Assembly (NCBI RefSeq): GCF_000155975.1
Contig: NZ_GG730301.1
Coordinates: forward strand, 250,049 to 314,048
DNA length: 64,000 bases
DNA from: Citrobacter youngae ATCC 29220
GTDB lineage: Bacteria > Pseudomonadota > Gammaproteobacteria > Enterobacterales > Enterobacteriaceae
Direction of reading: 5' to 3'
The notes under the pieces are model-generated. The model was not told the DNA's origin. It was given only the letters and a program-made list of their open reading frames with translations, and did not search any database. A program made the translations under genes and the position numbers. Below, in pieces: positions 10,201 through 19,433 of the stretch; within the stretch, counting starts at the first letter, position 1, and the number at the start of each line of letters is the position of its first letter.

Positions 10201-11627
10201 TGGCATTTGATGATTTGCGCAGCTTTTTGCAGGCGCTGGACGACCAGGGACAATTGCTGAAAATCAGTGAAGAAGTTGATGCCGAGCCGGATCTGGCCGC
10301 GGCGGCCAACGCGACCGGGCGTATAGGCGACGGCGCGCCTGCGCTGTGGTTTGACAACATTCGCGGTTTTACCGATGCCCGCGTGGCGATGAACACCATC
10401 GGCTCATGGCAAAACCACGCCATTTCGATGGGGTTGCCGATCAATACGCCGGTCAGAAAACAGATCGACGAGTTTATTCGCCGCTGGGATAAATTTCCGG
10501 TAGCCCCGGAACGTCGTGCTAACCCGGCATGGGCTGAAAATACCGTCGACGGCGAAGACATTAATCTTTTCGACATTCTGCCGCTGTTTCGCCTGAATGA
10601 TGGCGACGGCGGTTTCTACCTGGATAAAGCCTGCGTGGTGTCGCGCGATCCGCTGGATCGGGACAACTTCGGCAAACAGAACGTCGGCATTTACCGCATG
10701 GAAGTGAAGGGTAAACGTAAGCTCGGCCTGCAACCGGTGCCGATGCACGATATCGCGTTGCACCTGCATAAAGCGGAAGAGCGCGGTGAAGATCTGCCGA
10801 TTGCCATCACGTTGGGTAACGATCCGATTATCACTTTGATGGGCGCCACGCCGCTGAAGTACGATCAGTCGGAATACGAGATGGCGGGAGCGCTGCGTGA
10901 AAGCCCGTACCCGATCGCCACCGCGCCGCTGACCGGCTTCGACGTGCCGTGGGGTTCAGAAGTGATTCTCGAAGGGGTCATTGAAAGCCGCAAGCGCGAA
11001 ATCGAAGGACCGTTTGGCGAGTTTACCGGCCACTATTCCGGCGGTCGCAACATGACCGTGGTGCGTATCGATAAAGTCTCTTATCGCACCAAACCGATTT
11101 TTGAATCTTTGTACCTCGGTATGCCGTGGACCGAAATCGACTACCTGATGGGGCCGGCGACCTGCGTACCGTTGTACCAACAGCTGAAAGCCGAATTCCC
11201 GGAAGTGCAGGCGGTGAACGCCATGTACACCCACGGGCTGCTGGCGATTATCTCCACCAAAAAACGCTACGGCGGCTTTGCCCGCGCGGTGGGCCTGCGG
11301 GCGATGACCACGCCGCACGGTCTGGGTTACGTGAAGATGGTGATTATGGTCGATGAGGACGTTGACCCGTTCAACCTGCCGCAGGTGATGTGGGCGCTGT
11401 CGTCGAAGGTCAATCCGGCGGGCGATCTGGTGCAGCTGCCGAATATGTCGGTGCTTGAGCTTGATCCGGGTTCCAGCCCGGCAGGGATCACCGACAAGCT
11501 TATCATTGATGCCACCACGCCGGTTGCGCCGGATAACCGTGGTCATTACAGCCAGCCGGTATGTGATTTACCGGAAACGAAAGCCTGGGCTGAAAAGCTG
11601 ACCGCTATGCTGGCCAACCGTAAATAA
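10200..11627 (+). CDS. ecdC: Hydroxyarylic acid decarboxylase subunit C (UbiD family)
   Basis: This 475-residue catalytic UbiD-family decarboxylase uses prenyl-FMN and a divalent metal. Diagnostic segments are FDDLRSFLQALDDQGQLLKI at the N-terminus, EGPFGEFTGHYSGGRNMTV (the EGPFGE(F/Y)TG motif, about residue 263) and DEDVDPFNLPQVMWALSSK (catalytic acidic region). It removes CO2 reversibly from hydroxybenzoates. It lies between subunits B and D, the normal kpdBCD/ecdBCD order. Confidence 0.95.
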   Translation: MAFDDLRSFLQALDDQGQLLKISEEVDAEPDLAAAANATGRIGDGAPALWFDNIRGFTDARVAMNTIGSWQNHAISMGLPINTPVRKQIDEFIRRWDKFPVAPERRANPAWAENTVDGEDINLFDILPLFRLNDGDGGFYLDKACVVSRDPLDRDNFGKQNVGIYRMEVKGKRKLGLQPVPMHDIALHLHKAEERGEDLPIAITLGNDPIITLMGATPLKYDQSEYEMAGALRESPYPIATAPLTGFDVPWGSEVILEGVIESRKREIEGPFGEFTGHYSGGRNMTVVRIDKVSYRTKPIFESLYLGMPWTEIDYLMGPATCVPLYQQLKAEFPEVQAVNAMYTHGLLAIISTKKRYGGFARAVGLRAMTTPHGLGYVKMVIMVDEDVDPFNLPQVMWALSSKVNPAGDLVQLPNMSVLELDPGSSPAGITDKLIIDATTPVAPDNRGHYSQPVCDLPETKAWAEKLTAMLANRK

Positions 11628-11637
11628 GGAGTAGCAG

Positions 11638-11859
11638 ATGATTTGTCCACGTTGTGCCGATGAACATATTGAAGTAATGGCGAACTCGCCGGTAGAAGGT
11701 GTCTGGACGGTATATCAGTGTCAGCACTGTCTGTACACCTGGCGTAATACCGAGCCGCTACGCCGTACCAGCCGTGAGCATTACCCACAAGCGTTTCGTA
11801 TGACGCAGAAAGATATTGATGACGCGCCGATGGTGCCGAGTATCCCGCCGCTGCTGTAA
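11638..11859 (+). CDS. ecdD: Hydroxyarylic acid decarboxylase subunit D (YclD-like)
   Basis: This 73-residue protein starts MICPRCADEHIEVMANSPVEG and contains a second cysteine pair in QCQHCLYTWR, forming a small zinc-ribbon-like fold. The subunit is required for full decarboxylase activity in several bacteria; its role is not well defined. GGAG lies five bases upstream of the start. It is the last gene of the operon and converges on mutS across a BIME. Confidence 0.92.
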   Translation: MICPRCADEHIEVMANSPVEGVWTVYQCQHCLYTWRNTEPLRRTSREHYPQAFRMTQKDIDDAPMVPSIPPLL

Positions 11860-11861
11860 AA

Positions 11862-11940
11862 AAAGCCCGGTGGCGCTACGCTTACCGGGCCTACGGGTTT
11901 TTGTAGGCCGGATAAGGCGAAGCCGCCATCCGGCACATTG
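11862..11940. repeat. BIME: two REP units in opposite orientation
   Basis: AAGCCCGGTGGCGCTACGCTTACCGGGC is one REP unit. After GGTTTTTG comes the inverted unit, with GTAGGCCGGATAAGGCG and GCCGCCATCCGGCA. It separates the convergent ecdD and mutS genes and could end transcription from both sides. Confidence 0.9.
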
Positions 11941-11943
11941 ATG

Positions 11944-14505
11944 TTACACCAGACTCTTCAACCGGTAGATCCACTCCAGCGCCTGACGCGGCGTGAGCGA
12001 ATCCGGGTCAAGGTTTTCCAGCGCCTCCACGGCGGGGGAGGTCTCTTCCGGAACTGACAGCAGCGACATCTGTGTACCATCGACCTGGGTTGCGGCAACA
12101 TTCGGCGCGATGCTTTCCAGTTCGCGCAGTTTTTGCCGCGCGCGCTTGATAACCTCTTTCGGCACGCCTGCCAGCGCCGCTACGGCCAGACCATAGCTCT
12201 TGCTCGCCGCGCCATCCTGTACGCTGTGCATAAAGGCGATAGTATCGCCGTGCTCTAACGCATCCAGATGCACATTAGCAACGCCTTCCATCTTCTCCGG
12301 GAGCTGAGTCAACTCGAAATAGTGGGTTGCGAAAAGCGTCAATGCTTTGATTTTATTAGCCAGATTTTCTGCGCACGCCCATGCCAGCGACAGGCCGTCG
12401 TAGGTAGAGGTGCCGCGCCCAATCTCATCCATCAGCACCAGGCTGTTCTCGGTAGCGTTATGCAGAATGTTGGCGGTTTCGGTCATTTCAACCATGAAAG
12501 TGGAACGACCGGATGCCAGATCGTCCGCCGCGCCAACACGGGTAAAGATACGATCGATAGGCCCTATCTCGACTTTTTGTGCCGGAACATAGCTGCCGAT
12601 ATACGCCAGCAGCGCAATCAACGCCGTCTGGCGCATATAGGTACTTTTACCCCCCATGTTCGGCCCGGTGATGATCAGCATCCGCCGCTGGGGTGAGAGG
12701 TTGAGCGGGTTGGCGATAAACGGCTCAGTCAGCACCTGTTCCACCACCGGATGACGCCCCTCGGTAATACGGATGCCGGGTTTATCGGTGAAGGTCGGGC
12801 AGGTGTAATTCAACGTGTAAGCACGTTCCGCGAGGTTGACCAGCACGTCCAGCTCCGCCAGCGTGCTGGCGCTCTGTTGTAAATCCGCCAGATGCGGTAG
12901 CAGCATATCGAACAGTTCGTCGTACAGCTGTTTTTCCAGGGCCAGCGCCTTACCTTTGGAGGTCAGGACTTTGTCTTCGTACTCTTTTAGTTCAGGAATA
13001 ATGTAGCGTTCAGCGTTTTTCAGCGTCTGGCGACGCACGTAGTTAATCGGCGCCAGATGGCTCTGCCCGCGGCTGATCTGGATGTAATAGCCGTGAACGG
13101 CGTTAAACCCAACTTTTAGCGTATCAAGACCTGTGCGTTCGCGCTCGCGGATTTCCAGCCTGTCCAGATAGTCGGTTGCGCCATCGGCCAGCGCTCGCCA
13201 CTCGTCCAGCTCTTCGTTGTATCCTGTGGCAATCACGCCGCCGTCGCGTACCAGCACCGGCGGCGCTTCCACGACGGCGCGTTCCAGCAGTTCACGCAGC
13301 TCGGCAAACTCACCCATTTTCTCACGCAGCGCCTGCACGGGGGCGCTATCTACGCGTTCCAGCTGTGCACGTAGTTCAGGGAGCTGCTGGAACGCGTGAC
13401 GCATGCGGGCCAGATCGCGCGGGCGCGCGGTACGCAGGGCCAGGCGCGCAAGAATACGTTCCAGATCGCCCACCTGACGCAGTGCCGGTTGTAATTCACT
13501 GGTGGAATCCTGTAGTGCGCCGATGGTCTGTTGGCGCTCGGTGAGGATTTTGGTGTCGCGGACCGGCATATGCAGCCAGCGCTTGAGCATACGGCTGCCC
13601 ATCGGCGTCACGGTGCAGTCGAGTACCGAAGCCAATGTGTTTTCAACGCCGCCCGCCAGGTTCTGGGTGATCTCCAGGTTGCGGCGCGTGGCGGCATCCA
13701 TAATGATGCTGTCCTGCTGACGTTCCATGGTGATGGAGCGAATATGCGGCAGCGAGGTGCGCTGGGTATCTTTCACATATTGCAGCAGACATCCGGCAGC
13801 GCATAACCCGCGTGGCGCGTTCTCAACGCCAAAGCCAATCAGGTCTCGCGTGCCAAACTGCAGATTTAACTGCTGACGGGCGGTATCAATTTCAAATTCC
13901 CACAGCGGGCGACGGCGTAGGCCGCGACGGCCCTCGATCAGCGAGGTTTCAGCAAAATCTTCGGCATACAGCAGTTCTGCCGGGTTGGTGCGCTGCAGCT
14001 CGGCGGCCATGGTCTCGCGATCGGCAGGTTCGCTAACGCGAAAACGCCCGGAGCTGATGTCCAGCGTGGCATAGCCGTACCCTTTGCTGTCCTGCCAGAC
14101 GGCGGCCAGCAGGTTGTCCTGACGCTCCTGCAACAGCGCTTCATCACTGATGGTGCCGGGCGTAACGATGCGTACAACTTTACGCTCCACCGGTCCTTTG
14201 CTGGTGGTCGGGTCGCCAATCTGTTCGCAAATAGCGACGGATTCCCCTTGATTGACCAGCTTGGCGAGGTAGTTTTCTACCGCATGGTGGGGAATGCCCG
14301 CCATCGGGATGGGCTCCCCTGCGGATGCGCCGCGTTTGGTCAGGGAGATGTCAAGCAACTGCGACGCGCGCTTCGCGTCGTCATAAAACAGTTCATAAAA
14401 GTCGCCCATGCGATAAAACAGCAGGATCTCCGGGTGCTGAGCCTTCAGCTTGAGATACTGCTGCATCATGGGGGTGTGGGCGTCGAGATTATCGATTGTA
14501 CTCAT
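11944..14505 (-). CDS. mutS: DNA mismatch repair protein MutS
   Basis: MutS recognises mispaired bases and starts methyl-directed repair with MutL and MutH. The 853-residue protein has the same length as E. coli MutS. Seen in order: mismatch-binding Phe-X-Glu in [11 protein letters not shown] (about 36-40), the connector and lever domains, the Walker A loop [10 protein letters not shown] (about 612-621), [16 protein letters not shown] (Walker B) and THYFEL. The C-terminal tetramerisation helix [10 protein letters not shown] is intact. It is the last core gene before the accessory region; in Salmonella SPI-1 lies next to it. Confidence 0.99.
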   Translation of the reverse strand: MSTIDNLDAHTPMMQQYLKLKAQHPEILLFYRMGDFYELFYDDAKRASQLLDISLTKRGASAGEPIPMAGIPHHAVENYLAKLVNQGESVAICEQIGDPTTSKGPVERKVVRIVTPGTISDEALLQERQDNLLAAVWQDSKGYGYATLDISSGRFRVSEPADRETMAAELQRTNPAELLYAEDFAETSLIEGRRGLRRRPLWEFEIDTARQQLNLQFGTRDLIGFGVENAPRGLCAAGCLLQYVKDTQRTSLPHIRSITMERQQDSIIMDAATRRNLEITQNLAGGVENTLASVLDCTVTPMGSRMLKRWLHMPVRDTKILTERQQTIGALQDSTSELQPALRQVGDLERILARLALRTARPRDLARMRHAFQQLPELRAQLERVDSAPVQALREKMGEFAELRELLERAVVEAPPVLVRDGGVIATGYNEELDEWRALADGATDYLDRLEIRERERTGLDTLKVGFNAVHGYYIQISRGQSHLAPINYVRRQTLKNAERYIIPELKEYEDKVLTSKGKALALEKQLYDELFDMLLPHLADLQQSASTLAELDVLVNLAERAYTLNYTCPTFTDKPGIRITEGRHPVVEQVLTEPFIANPLNLSPQRRMLIITGPNMGGKSTYMRQTALIALLAYIGSYVPAQKVEIGPIDRIFTRVGAADDLASGRSTFMVEMTETANILHNATENSLVLMDEIGRGTSTYDGLSLAWACAENLANKIKALTLFATHYFELTQLPEKMEGVANVHLDALEHGDTIAFMHSVQDGAASKSYGLAVAALAGVPKEVIKRARQKLRELESIAPNVAATQVDGTQMSLLSVPEETSPAVEALENLDPDSLTPRQALEWIYRLKSLV

Positions 14506-14721
14506 AGAGTTTTTGTGTCCATGTTCTTAAATTTTAATGAGTTAGTGATTTTTTTCGTTCTCATTAAGTATCACATTGATCCATTCCATCTCATGGAATC
14601 CTACATTTTACTGTGGGTTAACGTGCTGATTTATAAATGCAGGCAGGTATGCTACGGCTACACATTGCACAACCTACATTTCATTCCATGACTACGTAGG
14701 GAGCATGATAACGGAGTCTTT
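14506..14721. other. Upstream region of mutS, AT-rich, no convincing gene
   Basis: This 216-bp stretch holds the mutS promoter side. ATTCCAT-CTC-ATGGAAT (14583-14599) is a 7-bp inverted repeat with a 3-nt spacer. A 56-codon open frame from 14521 has no ribosome-binding site and no recognisable product, so I do not call it. Confidence 0.5.
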
Positions 14722-15289
14722 ATGGCAGGAAAACAACAGGGAAGACCACTTTTGTTTAAAGTGATAGAAACGATGAAGTCAGTCTTGCTGCTGCGCGCCT
14801 CAAGCTCATGGAATTATGTAGTGATGAGGATACGGCTAACTCACTGATCTATTCATTCGGGGAGTTTCGCAAGCATCAGGACCGCTGAGGGCGTGAAGTG
14901 CCTGGGGCGAGGGCTGAGCATTCGTCATGCTGTCAGGAGACGGGTCTTGCCTCATATGATTCAGGGGATTGAAAGCAAGGCTGACGATGAAACAATCCTG
15001 CAAAATCCTGTTGTTTGCGGATCGATTGAACATGATGGGTTGGTGAATGGCCGTGAGATTGCCTATTTTGGACTTTTGGACTGACCTTTATGTATCAACG
15101 AATTGCACCAGCCAGGTAGTCATGTCTCTGGGATTGGGATTGACGCCTCGTGGTAAAAAAATTGAAATGTCGTCGAGGTTGGGTACACATGACCTGGGAT
15201 GCGGTGCGTCTGTAACAGATGTTGGCGTTAGCATGTCTTTGCCTGAGCAGCCATTTGTACCGATGATTGATTTCAGAAGAGAGAAATGA
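14722..15289 (+). pseudogene. Decayed coding region, possibly a PAAR-type (T6SS spike-tip) remnant
   Basis: An ATG at 14722 has a good CGGAG upstream, but the frame ends at 14847. Protein-like sequence then continues in another frame (EVSLAAARLKLMELCSDEDT...) to a stop at 14888. Two more fragments follow in different frames, 14893-15084 (...NPVVCGSIEHDGLVNGREIAYFG) and 15047-15289 (ending CGASVTDVGVSMSLPEQPF). The GS...VNGR.IA.FG pattern recalls PAAR domains, but this is weak. The segment looks like one or two genes broken by frameshifts. The original function is uncertain. Confidence 0.4.
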
Positions 15290-15374
15290 AAGATTTAACT
15301 CATGTTTTTATTCTGAATATTTATATCATTCTTTATTATTTTAGCGATAGTTATTTACTTGTTATGGTGAAAGA

Positions 15375-16417
15375 ATGGGTGAGTTGAAATATTTAATATT
15401 AGAACCGAAAAATTGGAAGGTAGATACGCAGGAAAATATTATCAGGATAATCATTAACAGTAGTGTGTTCTATTTGAGCAAAAAAACATTTAACAATAGT
15501 GATGATTTTTATAAATTAAATAACGTGCCTTTGGTTTATGTTATTGCCAAGTGTTTTGATAAAGGAGTGAACTGGATTCACTGGCTTAGTGATGGCAATA
15601 ATATCATACTTGAACCCAATTACATCTCTTGTGACAAGGAGAAAAAGGATAGTAATGCATGGATACGATATGAACCTGTTATCTATGAAAAAAGAAAAGA
15701 GAAAAAGAAAACTAAAAAAACTACTGTATGGTTAAAGCGTTTGATGTACTTTGCTTTTTTTCTTCTATTTTTATGTATTCATATGTTATTGCACTTGTTG
15801 CAATGCTTTTTTGGGGGGGGGGGTCATTTCTTATTTTCATTGGTGAAAATTCGTCAGTGCGAATTTTTGATAGCAATTCTGATTTTAATATACTGCAGCA
15901 ATGGATGTTGAGGGCATCGCCTGACTTTTCAATTTTTTCATTACTTGAATCAAAGGAGAGTAATAATATAAACACCTCTTGGTTAGTAAGTGAAAGCAAA
16001 GAAAGTCATCTCATTGATGGCGTGGTTCAGTCTTTACAGCCAATATGGGTGCATGAGTCTAGTGGCTTAAGTCATGTCAGATATATGGTTTTTGATTTTG
16101 TCTGTGACGATACTCCATGTTCATTCCATTGCTGGATGGACTGCTCTGTGTATATTGATTTACCAACTGCCTGGGTTTCACTGCCTCCATTTATATTTGA
16201 AGGCGATGATGTTGTTTTATGCTATAGTGACGACTTTAACTCTCAGATGAGAGCAAATAACAAAGCTTTTGGAATAAATGACGAAAAAACATATCCTTTG
16301 TATATTTTTAATAAATCTACTGGCGAATTTTTTGGCAGAGTAAAAAGAATCTGTGATAAAAGTGATTTAAAGGAGTCATATGTGTCATGCTATCCCAATG
16401 TGAAAGAAATCCTCTAA
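15375..16417 (+). pseudogene. Unknown membrane protein, split by a frameshift at a poly-G tract (possibly phase-variable)
   Basis: Two overlapping frames together make one protein homologous along its length to the intact 342-residue gene at 16694-17722. The 5' part (from ATG 15375, MGELKYLILEPKNW) includes a soluble domain of about 110 residues, a Lys-rich stretch and a hydrophobic segment. The 3' part (FLIFIGENS... to 16417) has the conserved LPPFIFEGDDVVLCY and PLYIFNKSTGEFFG. The frame changes exactly at an 11-G run (15813-15823). A run of 9 or 12 G would join the two into one reading frame of about 345 codons. It may be a switched-off phase-variable gene, a fixed pseudogene or a base-calling error. 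Function unknown. Confidence 0.7.
15813..15823 (+). repeat. Homopolymeric G(11) tract inside a coding region
   Basis: Eleven consecutive G follow CTTTTTT in the codons of a transmembrane segment. The upstream frame reads GGG-GGG-GGG-GGT and soon leaves the homologous protein sequence, while the frame resumed downstream reads GGG-TCA-TTT-CTT. Such a long G-run is rare in enterobacterial coding DNA and is a classic slipped-strand site. Confidence 0.9.
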
Positions 16418-16479
16418 ATAAGAGTGATCTTTGATTGGCATATTGAAATCTTCTAAGTAGTGGAGGTAAAGTTGTTTTG

Positions 16480-16610
16480 GCTTCATCAACCATTATTTTC
16501 TTGGCCGTCAGTCTTTGATAATCCAGCGGTTTGCATCCCTCATGAACCGCCATCACGCCAGCTAAAAGTCGTGATAAACGCTCATTGCCTTCCCTGAAGG
16601 GATAAGTATC
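16480..16610 (-). pseudogene. Fragment of a Fic-family gene (copy 1)
   Basis: Read on the minus strand this gives YPFREGNERLSRLLAGVMAVHEGCKPLDYQ. That matches the Fic active-site motif HPFxxGN(G)RxxR and the sequence after it, but the catalytic His is Tyr and the Gly is Glu, and no start or N-terminal domain is present. A very similar segment is at 18588-18700. It is a non-functional remnant. Confidence 0.65.
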
Positions 16611-16693
16611 AACTCTGTTCTGGTGGCCAAATTTAGTGTGCCACTACATTTCCGATATGAGAGTATCGATCGTATAAGATATTTTTAAGTGGT

Positions 16694-17722
16694 TTATGGA
16701 ATGAATGATACATAATCATTTGGATATTTGTATTGGCATGAGTTTATATCCTCTTTACGCACAACTCTGTTTTCGCTGCCTAATAATTTTTTTGTTGTTT
16801 TGTTATAAATGAATAATGGATATATACTGTTATCTTCCCGTTTGAAAATTTTTGCATTCTCTCTCATCAATTGATCAAATGTAGCACTGTGAAATAGAGT
16901 GACTTCATCTCCGTCAAATAAGAAAGGAGGCAGCATATCCCATTCGGTAGGGCAAGTCATTCTCTGGGCTTTAGTACCCCACCAGCTGAAAGTACAAAGC
17001 TCGTCATTACAATAAAAAATATGATTTATATGGTCGTCATTTATTCCACCCATCGAATTAGTTAATTTTGCTTGTTGTAAAGAATGAATAGTGCCACTGA
17101 CCATATCATAATTATGTATATTGCTGAATAACTCACAAGAATTATCAGCTTTTTTATTTAATTCATTAATTAACTCAAAGTTCTCGAAGGATTTATTTTC
17201 TGAATTAACCCATTTTTCTAATATTCTAAAATTGGAATTGTCATTTTCCACGTATAATGGGCGTACTGTAAAGTACATTAATAACAGACTGAAAAGAGAA
17301 ACGCCGCATAACAATAAAGTCTCAAATGGGAAAAAATAATACAGAAAAAGCATGCTTATAACAAGGGGGGTTAATTTAAAGACCAGATTGCATTTGTTTA
17401 TTTTTTTATTGATGTTTTCATCTTTTCTTGTATATGTTGGTAATAATATATTATTGACACCATCACCGGCCCAGTGGATCCAATATTCGTCTTCACTGAA
17501 TTCGCTGGCGACAATATAGATAAATTCTAATTTTTTTAAGTTGTGGATGTTATCTGTATTGTCAATAGTCTTTGAACTAAAGTAAAATATTTTCTCACCT
17601 ATTATTATTCTTGTTATAGGATTGCATAAAGATATCACCCAGTCTTTCGGTGTTAATTTTAGATACCTTAATTTATTCATCTGAGAACCTGAAATGGAGG
17701 CATGTAATTGCTCACGTAGCAT
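16694..17722 (-). CDS. Unknown membrane protein, intact paralogue of 15375-16417
   Basis: I do not recognise this 342-residue protein. It has an N-terminal soluble domain of about 130 residues (LRYLKLTPKDWVISL..., WIHWAGDGVNNILLP), then two closely spaced hydrophobic segments (about 135-175) that look like a membrane hairpin. A soluble C-terminal domain follows, with CPTEWDMLPPFLFDGDEVTLF. There is no signal peptide. M15 (MNKLRYLK) is a likely alternative start and aligns with the start of the paralogue. The gene is AT-rich and inverted relative to the paralogue. Paired, diverged membrane proteins next to a decayed possible PAAR gene would fit an immunity role, but that is speculation. Confidence 0.7.
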   Translation of the reverse strand: MLREQLHASISGSQMNKLRYLKLTPKDWVISLCNPITRIIIGEKIFYFSSKTIDNTDNIHNLKKLEFIYIVASEFSEDEYWIHWAGDGVNNILLPTYTRKDENINKKINKCNLVFKLTPLVISMLFLYYFFPFETLLLCGVSLFSLLLMYFTVRPLYVENDNSNFRILEKWVNSENKSFENFELINELNKKADNSCELFSNIHNYDMVSGTIHSLQQAKLTNSMGGINDDHINHIFYCNDELCTFSWWGTKAQRMTCPTEWDMLPPFLFDGDEVTLFHSATFDQLMRENAKIFKREDNSIYPLFIYNKTTKKLLGSENRVVRKEDINSCQYKYPNDYVSFIP

Positions 17723-18313
17723 ATATCATAATCAGAATAACAAATGTCTCTGTATGTTATAAAACATGTTAGATCTATAATCTACGACACAATTTAGTTA
17801 CCCACAATAAATCTATTACAAGAACGATTAGGGAGCAGGGTCGTACTAACTCAAGGTGATCATGATCTTGGGTGAAATTATGGTATGCCGTAGGCGGAAA
17901 TGTATAGCGAAGGATTCGTTGTACGGAGTAAGCATAAGATTGCGAAGAGATGGTGGCGAGCCCGCCGGGATCTGCCGTCGGAGGCCGGTATCAAACAACC
18001 ACTGCTGCTGTGGTAAAGAACCATGGTGGTGAGTGCAGGGGAAACGCCCGGACAAGATCTGAGGCTATATACGATACTGTGATATGAGTTAACCAAATAG
18101 GCCATGAGGCGTTTACACTTTTCTAAAAAGCTTTTGGTTGGTATATAGTCAAAACCTTAGACGAAACAACCTTCACGCTATGGCCCTGGCGGAGAACGTC
18201 CCGGTGAGAAAGCAATGACTTCTTGATGACGTCGGCCTACAGATGATGTTAAGTCGTGTCGAAACCTTGATATAATGTGTAAGGGTTACATATTCGATAA
18301 CTGAGGAATTGTG
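17723..18313. other. 591-bp stretch with no recognised gene
   Basis: 17723-17830 is AT-rich and likely contains the promoter of the 16694-17722 gene. 17830-18240 has a different, more balanced base composition and only short open frames on both strands, none with recognisable similarity; it looks like imported or decayed DNA. Close to the next gene is a -10-like TATAAT (18271-18276) followed by GAGGAATT before the ATG at 18314. Confidence 0.5.
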
Positions 18314-18484
18314 ATGAGCAATGACAAGAAAACGCAGGTGTATTACGTTAAACCGTCTCGCGCCGACATCGTTCGCTCGGTAGCAACGTCAACCGCCGTT
18401 GAGACGGGGCAGTCCTCTGAGAAGATCGAAGCTTCGCTTGAAGCGACGCGCAAAAAGTTCGCCCATCTTCGTCTTGCTGTTTAA
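18314..18484 (+). CDS. Small protein of unknown function (56 aa)
   Basis: An ATG preceded by GAGGAATT at good spacing opens a 56-codon frame beginning MSNDKKTQVYYVKPSRADIV and ending KKFAHLRLAV. The product is basic, soluble and helix-prone. A TATAAT box lies about 40 bases upstream. Its stop overlaps the stop of the Fic remnant on the other strand by two bases, so the two were arranged tail to tail. An antitoxin role for the lost Fic protein is possible but unsupported, as I see no Fic inhibitory motif ([S/T]xxxE[G/N]). Confidence 0.6.
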   Translation: MSNDKKTQVYYVKPSRADIVRSVATSTAVETGQSSEKIEASLEATRKKFAHLRLAV

Positions 18485-18739
18485 TTTCGTCTCAACGCCG
18501 CGCTAACCCAATAACACATCGGGCCGTAGTCCATTGACATGCCTGCGTGGATAGCCGAAATATATTCGGCTTTGTTTTGCTCCCAGCTTTGATAATCCAG
18601 CGGCCTGTATCCTCCCTGAACCGCCATCACATTCAGCTAAAAGTCGTGATAAACGCCCATTGCCTTCCCGGAACGGAAGGATGAGTATCAGCTCTACATG
18701 GGTTACAGCAATAGCCTCTATGAGCTGTTCTTCGCTCAT
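18481..18739 (-). pseudogene. Truncated, frameshifted Fic-family AMP-transferase gene (copy 2)
   Basis: The minus strand encodes MSEEQLIEAIAVTHVELILILPFREGNGRLSRLLA, with the Fic motif PFREGNGRLSR (catalytic His read as Leu). After a frameshift it continues VMAVQGGYRPLDYQSWEQNK and YISAIHAGMSMDYGPM to a stop at 18481. These are typical Fic C-terminal sequences. About two thirds of the N-terminal part is missing. Fic proteins transfer AMP to target proteins; this copy cannot be functional. Confidence 0.75.
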
Positions 18740-18920
18740 GTTGGTACATGGCTATAGTTTTTATAATCTGATGGGAAATTATCGTTAATAATCAACATTA
18801 ACAGACCAAAGCATCCCGCTCCGTAGCGACTCAGACGATGACAATGTATTCTGGAGAGGGGCAACGATAAATCCAGCCACTGACATTCCCCCCAGGTTTG
18901 GCCGCCAGAACGCGTACGGA

Positions 18921-19433
18921 TTATTCATTTTCCGGCAGCGCGTAATTCTGGCAGTACAGGTAAGGGATCCCCTCTTTGGTTATCAGGTATGTCTCGCTAT
19001 TTAGCGCAAAATAATCGACGTTGGATACGCTGGTATTGGTCAGGAAAAAGTCGGGGAGCAGCTCCTGAATGAGGCTGGCGGGAGCCGTTTCGCGATTGGA
19101 AATTTGGATTTTCTGTGAAATCCAGACCGGGCTTGAGCCGTAGCTGGATTGTGTAAACAGAACCATGCGTTGCACGGTTTGCTCGTTATTTCCGGCATCT
19201 TTGATAATACCATCAACATTCACTATACCTTTACTTCCCCCGGTCTTGATATCAATGATCCCACGAAACGAGCTTGTATTACGCACGATTTCGATAGTCG
19301 AACGACAGGTCAGATTATGTAATTCACCATTGTTTTTAGTGAACCGATAGACGGCAGTAACCATTAGCGCAGCAAAACACAGCAGCAGGATAATACCTGT
19401 CTGGAGGCGGGACGTTCGCGGATAAAAATTCAT
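18921..19433 (-). CDS. Membrane-anchored periplasmic protein, likely partner of the adjacent ToxR-like regulator
   Basis: This 170-residue protein has a short basic cytoplasmic end, one membrane segment (about 11-29, TGIILLLCFAALMVTAVYRF) and a periplasmic domain of about 140 residues with two cysteines (LTCRSTI near residue 43 and YLYCQN near 162). The start ATG overlaps the stop of the upstream regulator by one base. The layout resembles ToxS beside ToxR and E. coli YqeJ beside YqeI. I infer that it stabilises or tunes the regulator's periplasmic domain. Confidence 0.7.
   Translation of the reverse strand: MNFYPRTSRLQTGIILLLCFAALMVTAVYRFTKNNGELHNLTCRSTIEIVRNTSSFRGIIDIKTGGSKGIVNVDGIIKDAGNNEQTVQRMVLFTQSSYGSSPVWISQKIQISNRETAPASLIQELLPDFFLTNTSVSNVDYFALNSETYLITKEGIPYLYCQNYALPENE

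Noticed and set aside
14521-14691. 56-codon open frame upstream of mutS
   Set aside because: It has no Shine-Dalgarno sequence, odd composition and no similarity, and sits where the mutS promoter is expected.
17830-18240. Group II intron or retron
   Set aside because: No domain V-like sequence, no reverse transcriptase frame and no msr/msd-type inverted repeats could be found.
18314-18484. Fic antitoxin
   Set aside because: The small protein lacks the inhibitory [S/T]xxxE[G/N] motif and converges on the Fic remnant, whereas Fic antitoxins are normally encoded upstream on the same strand.
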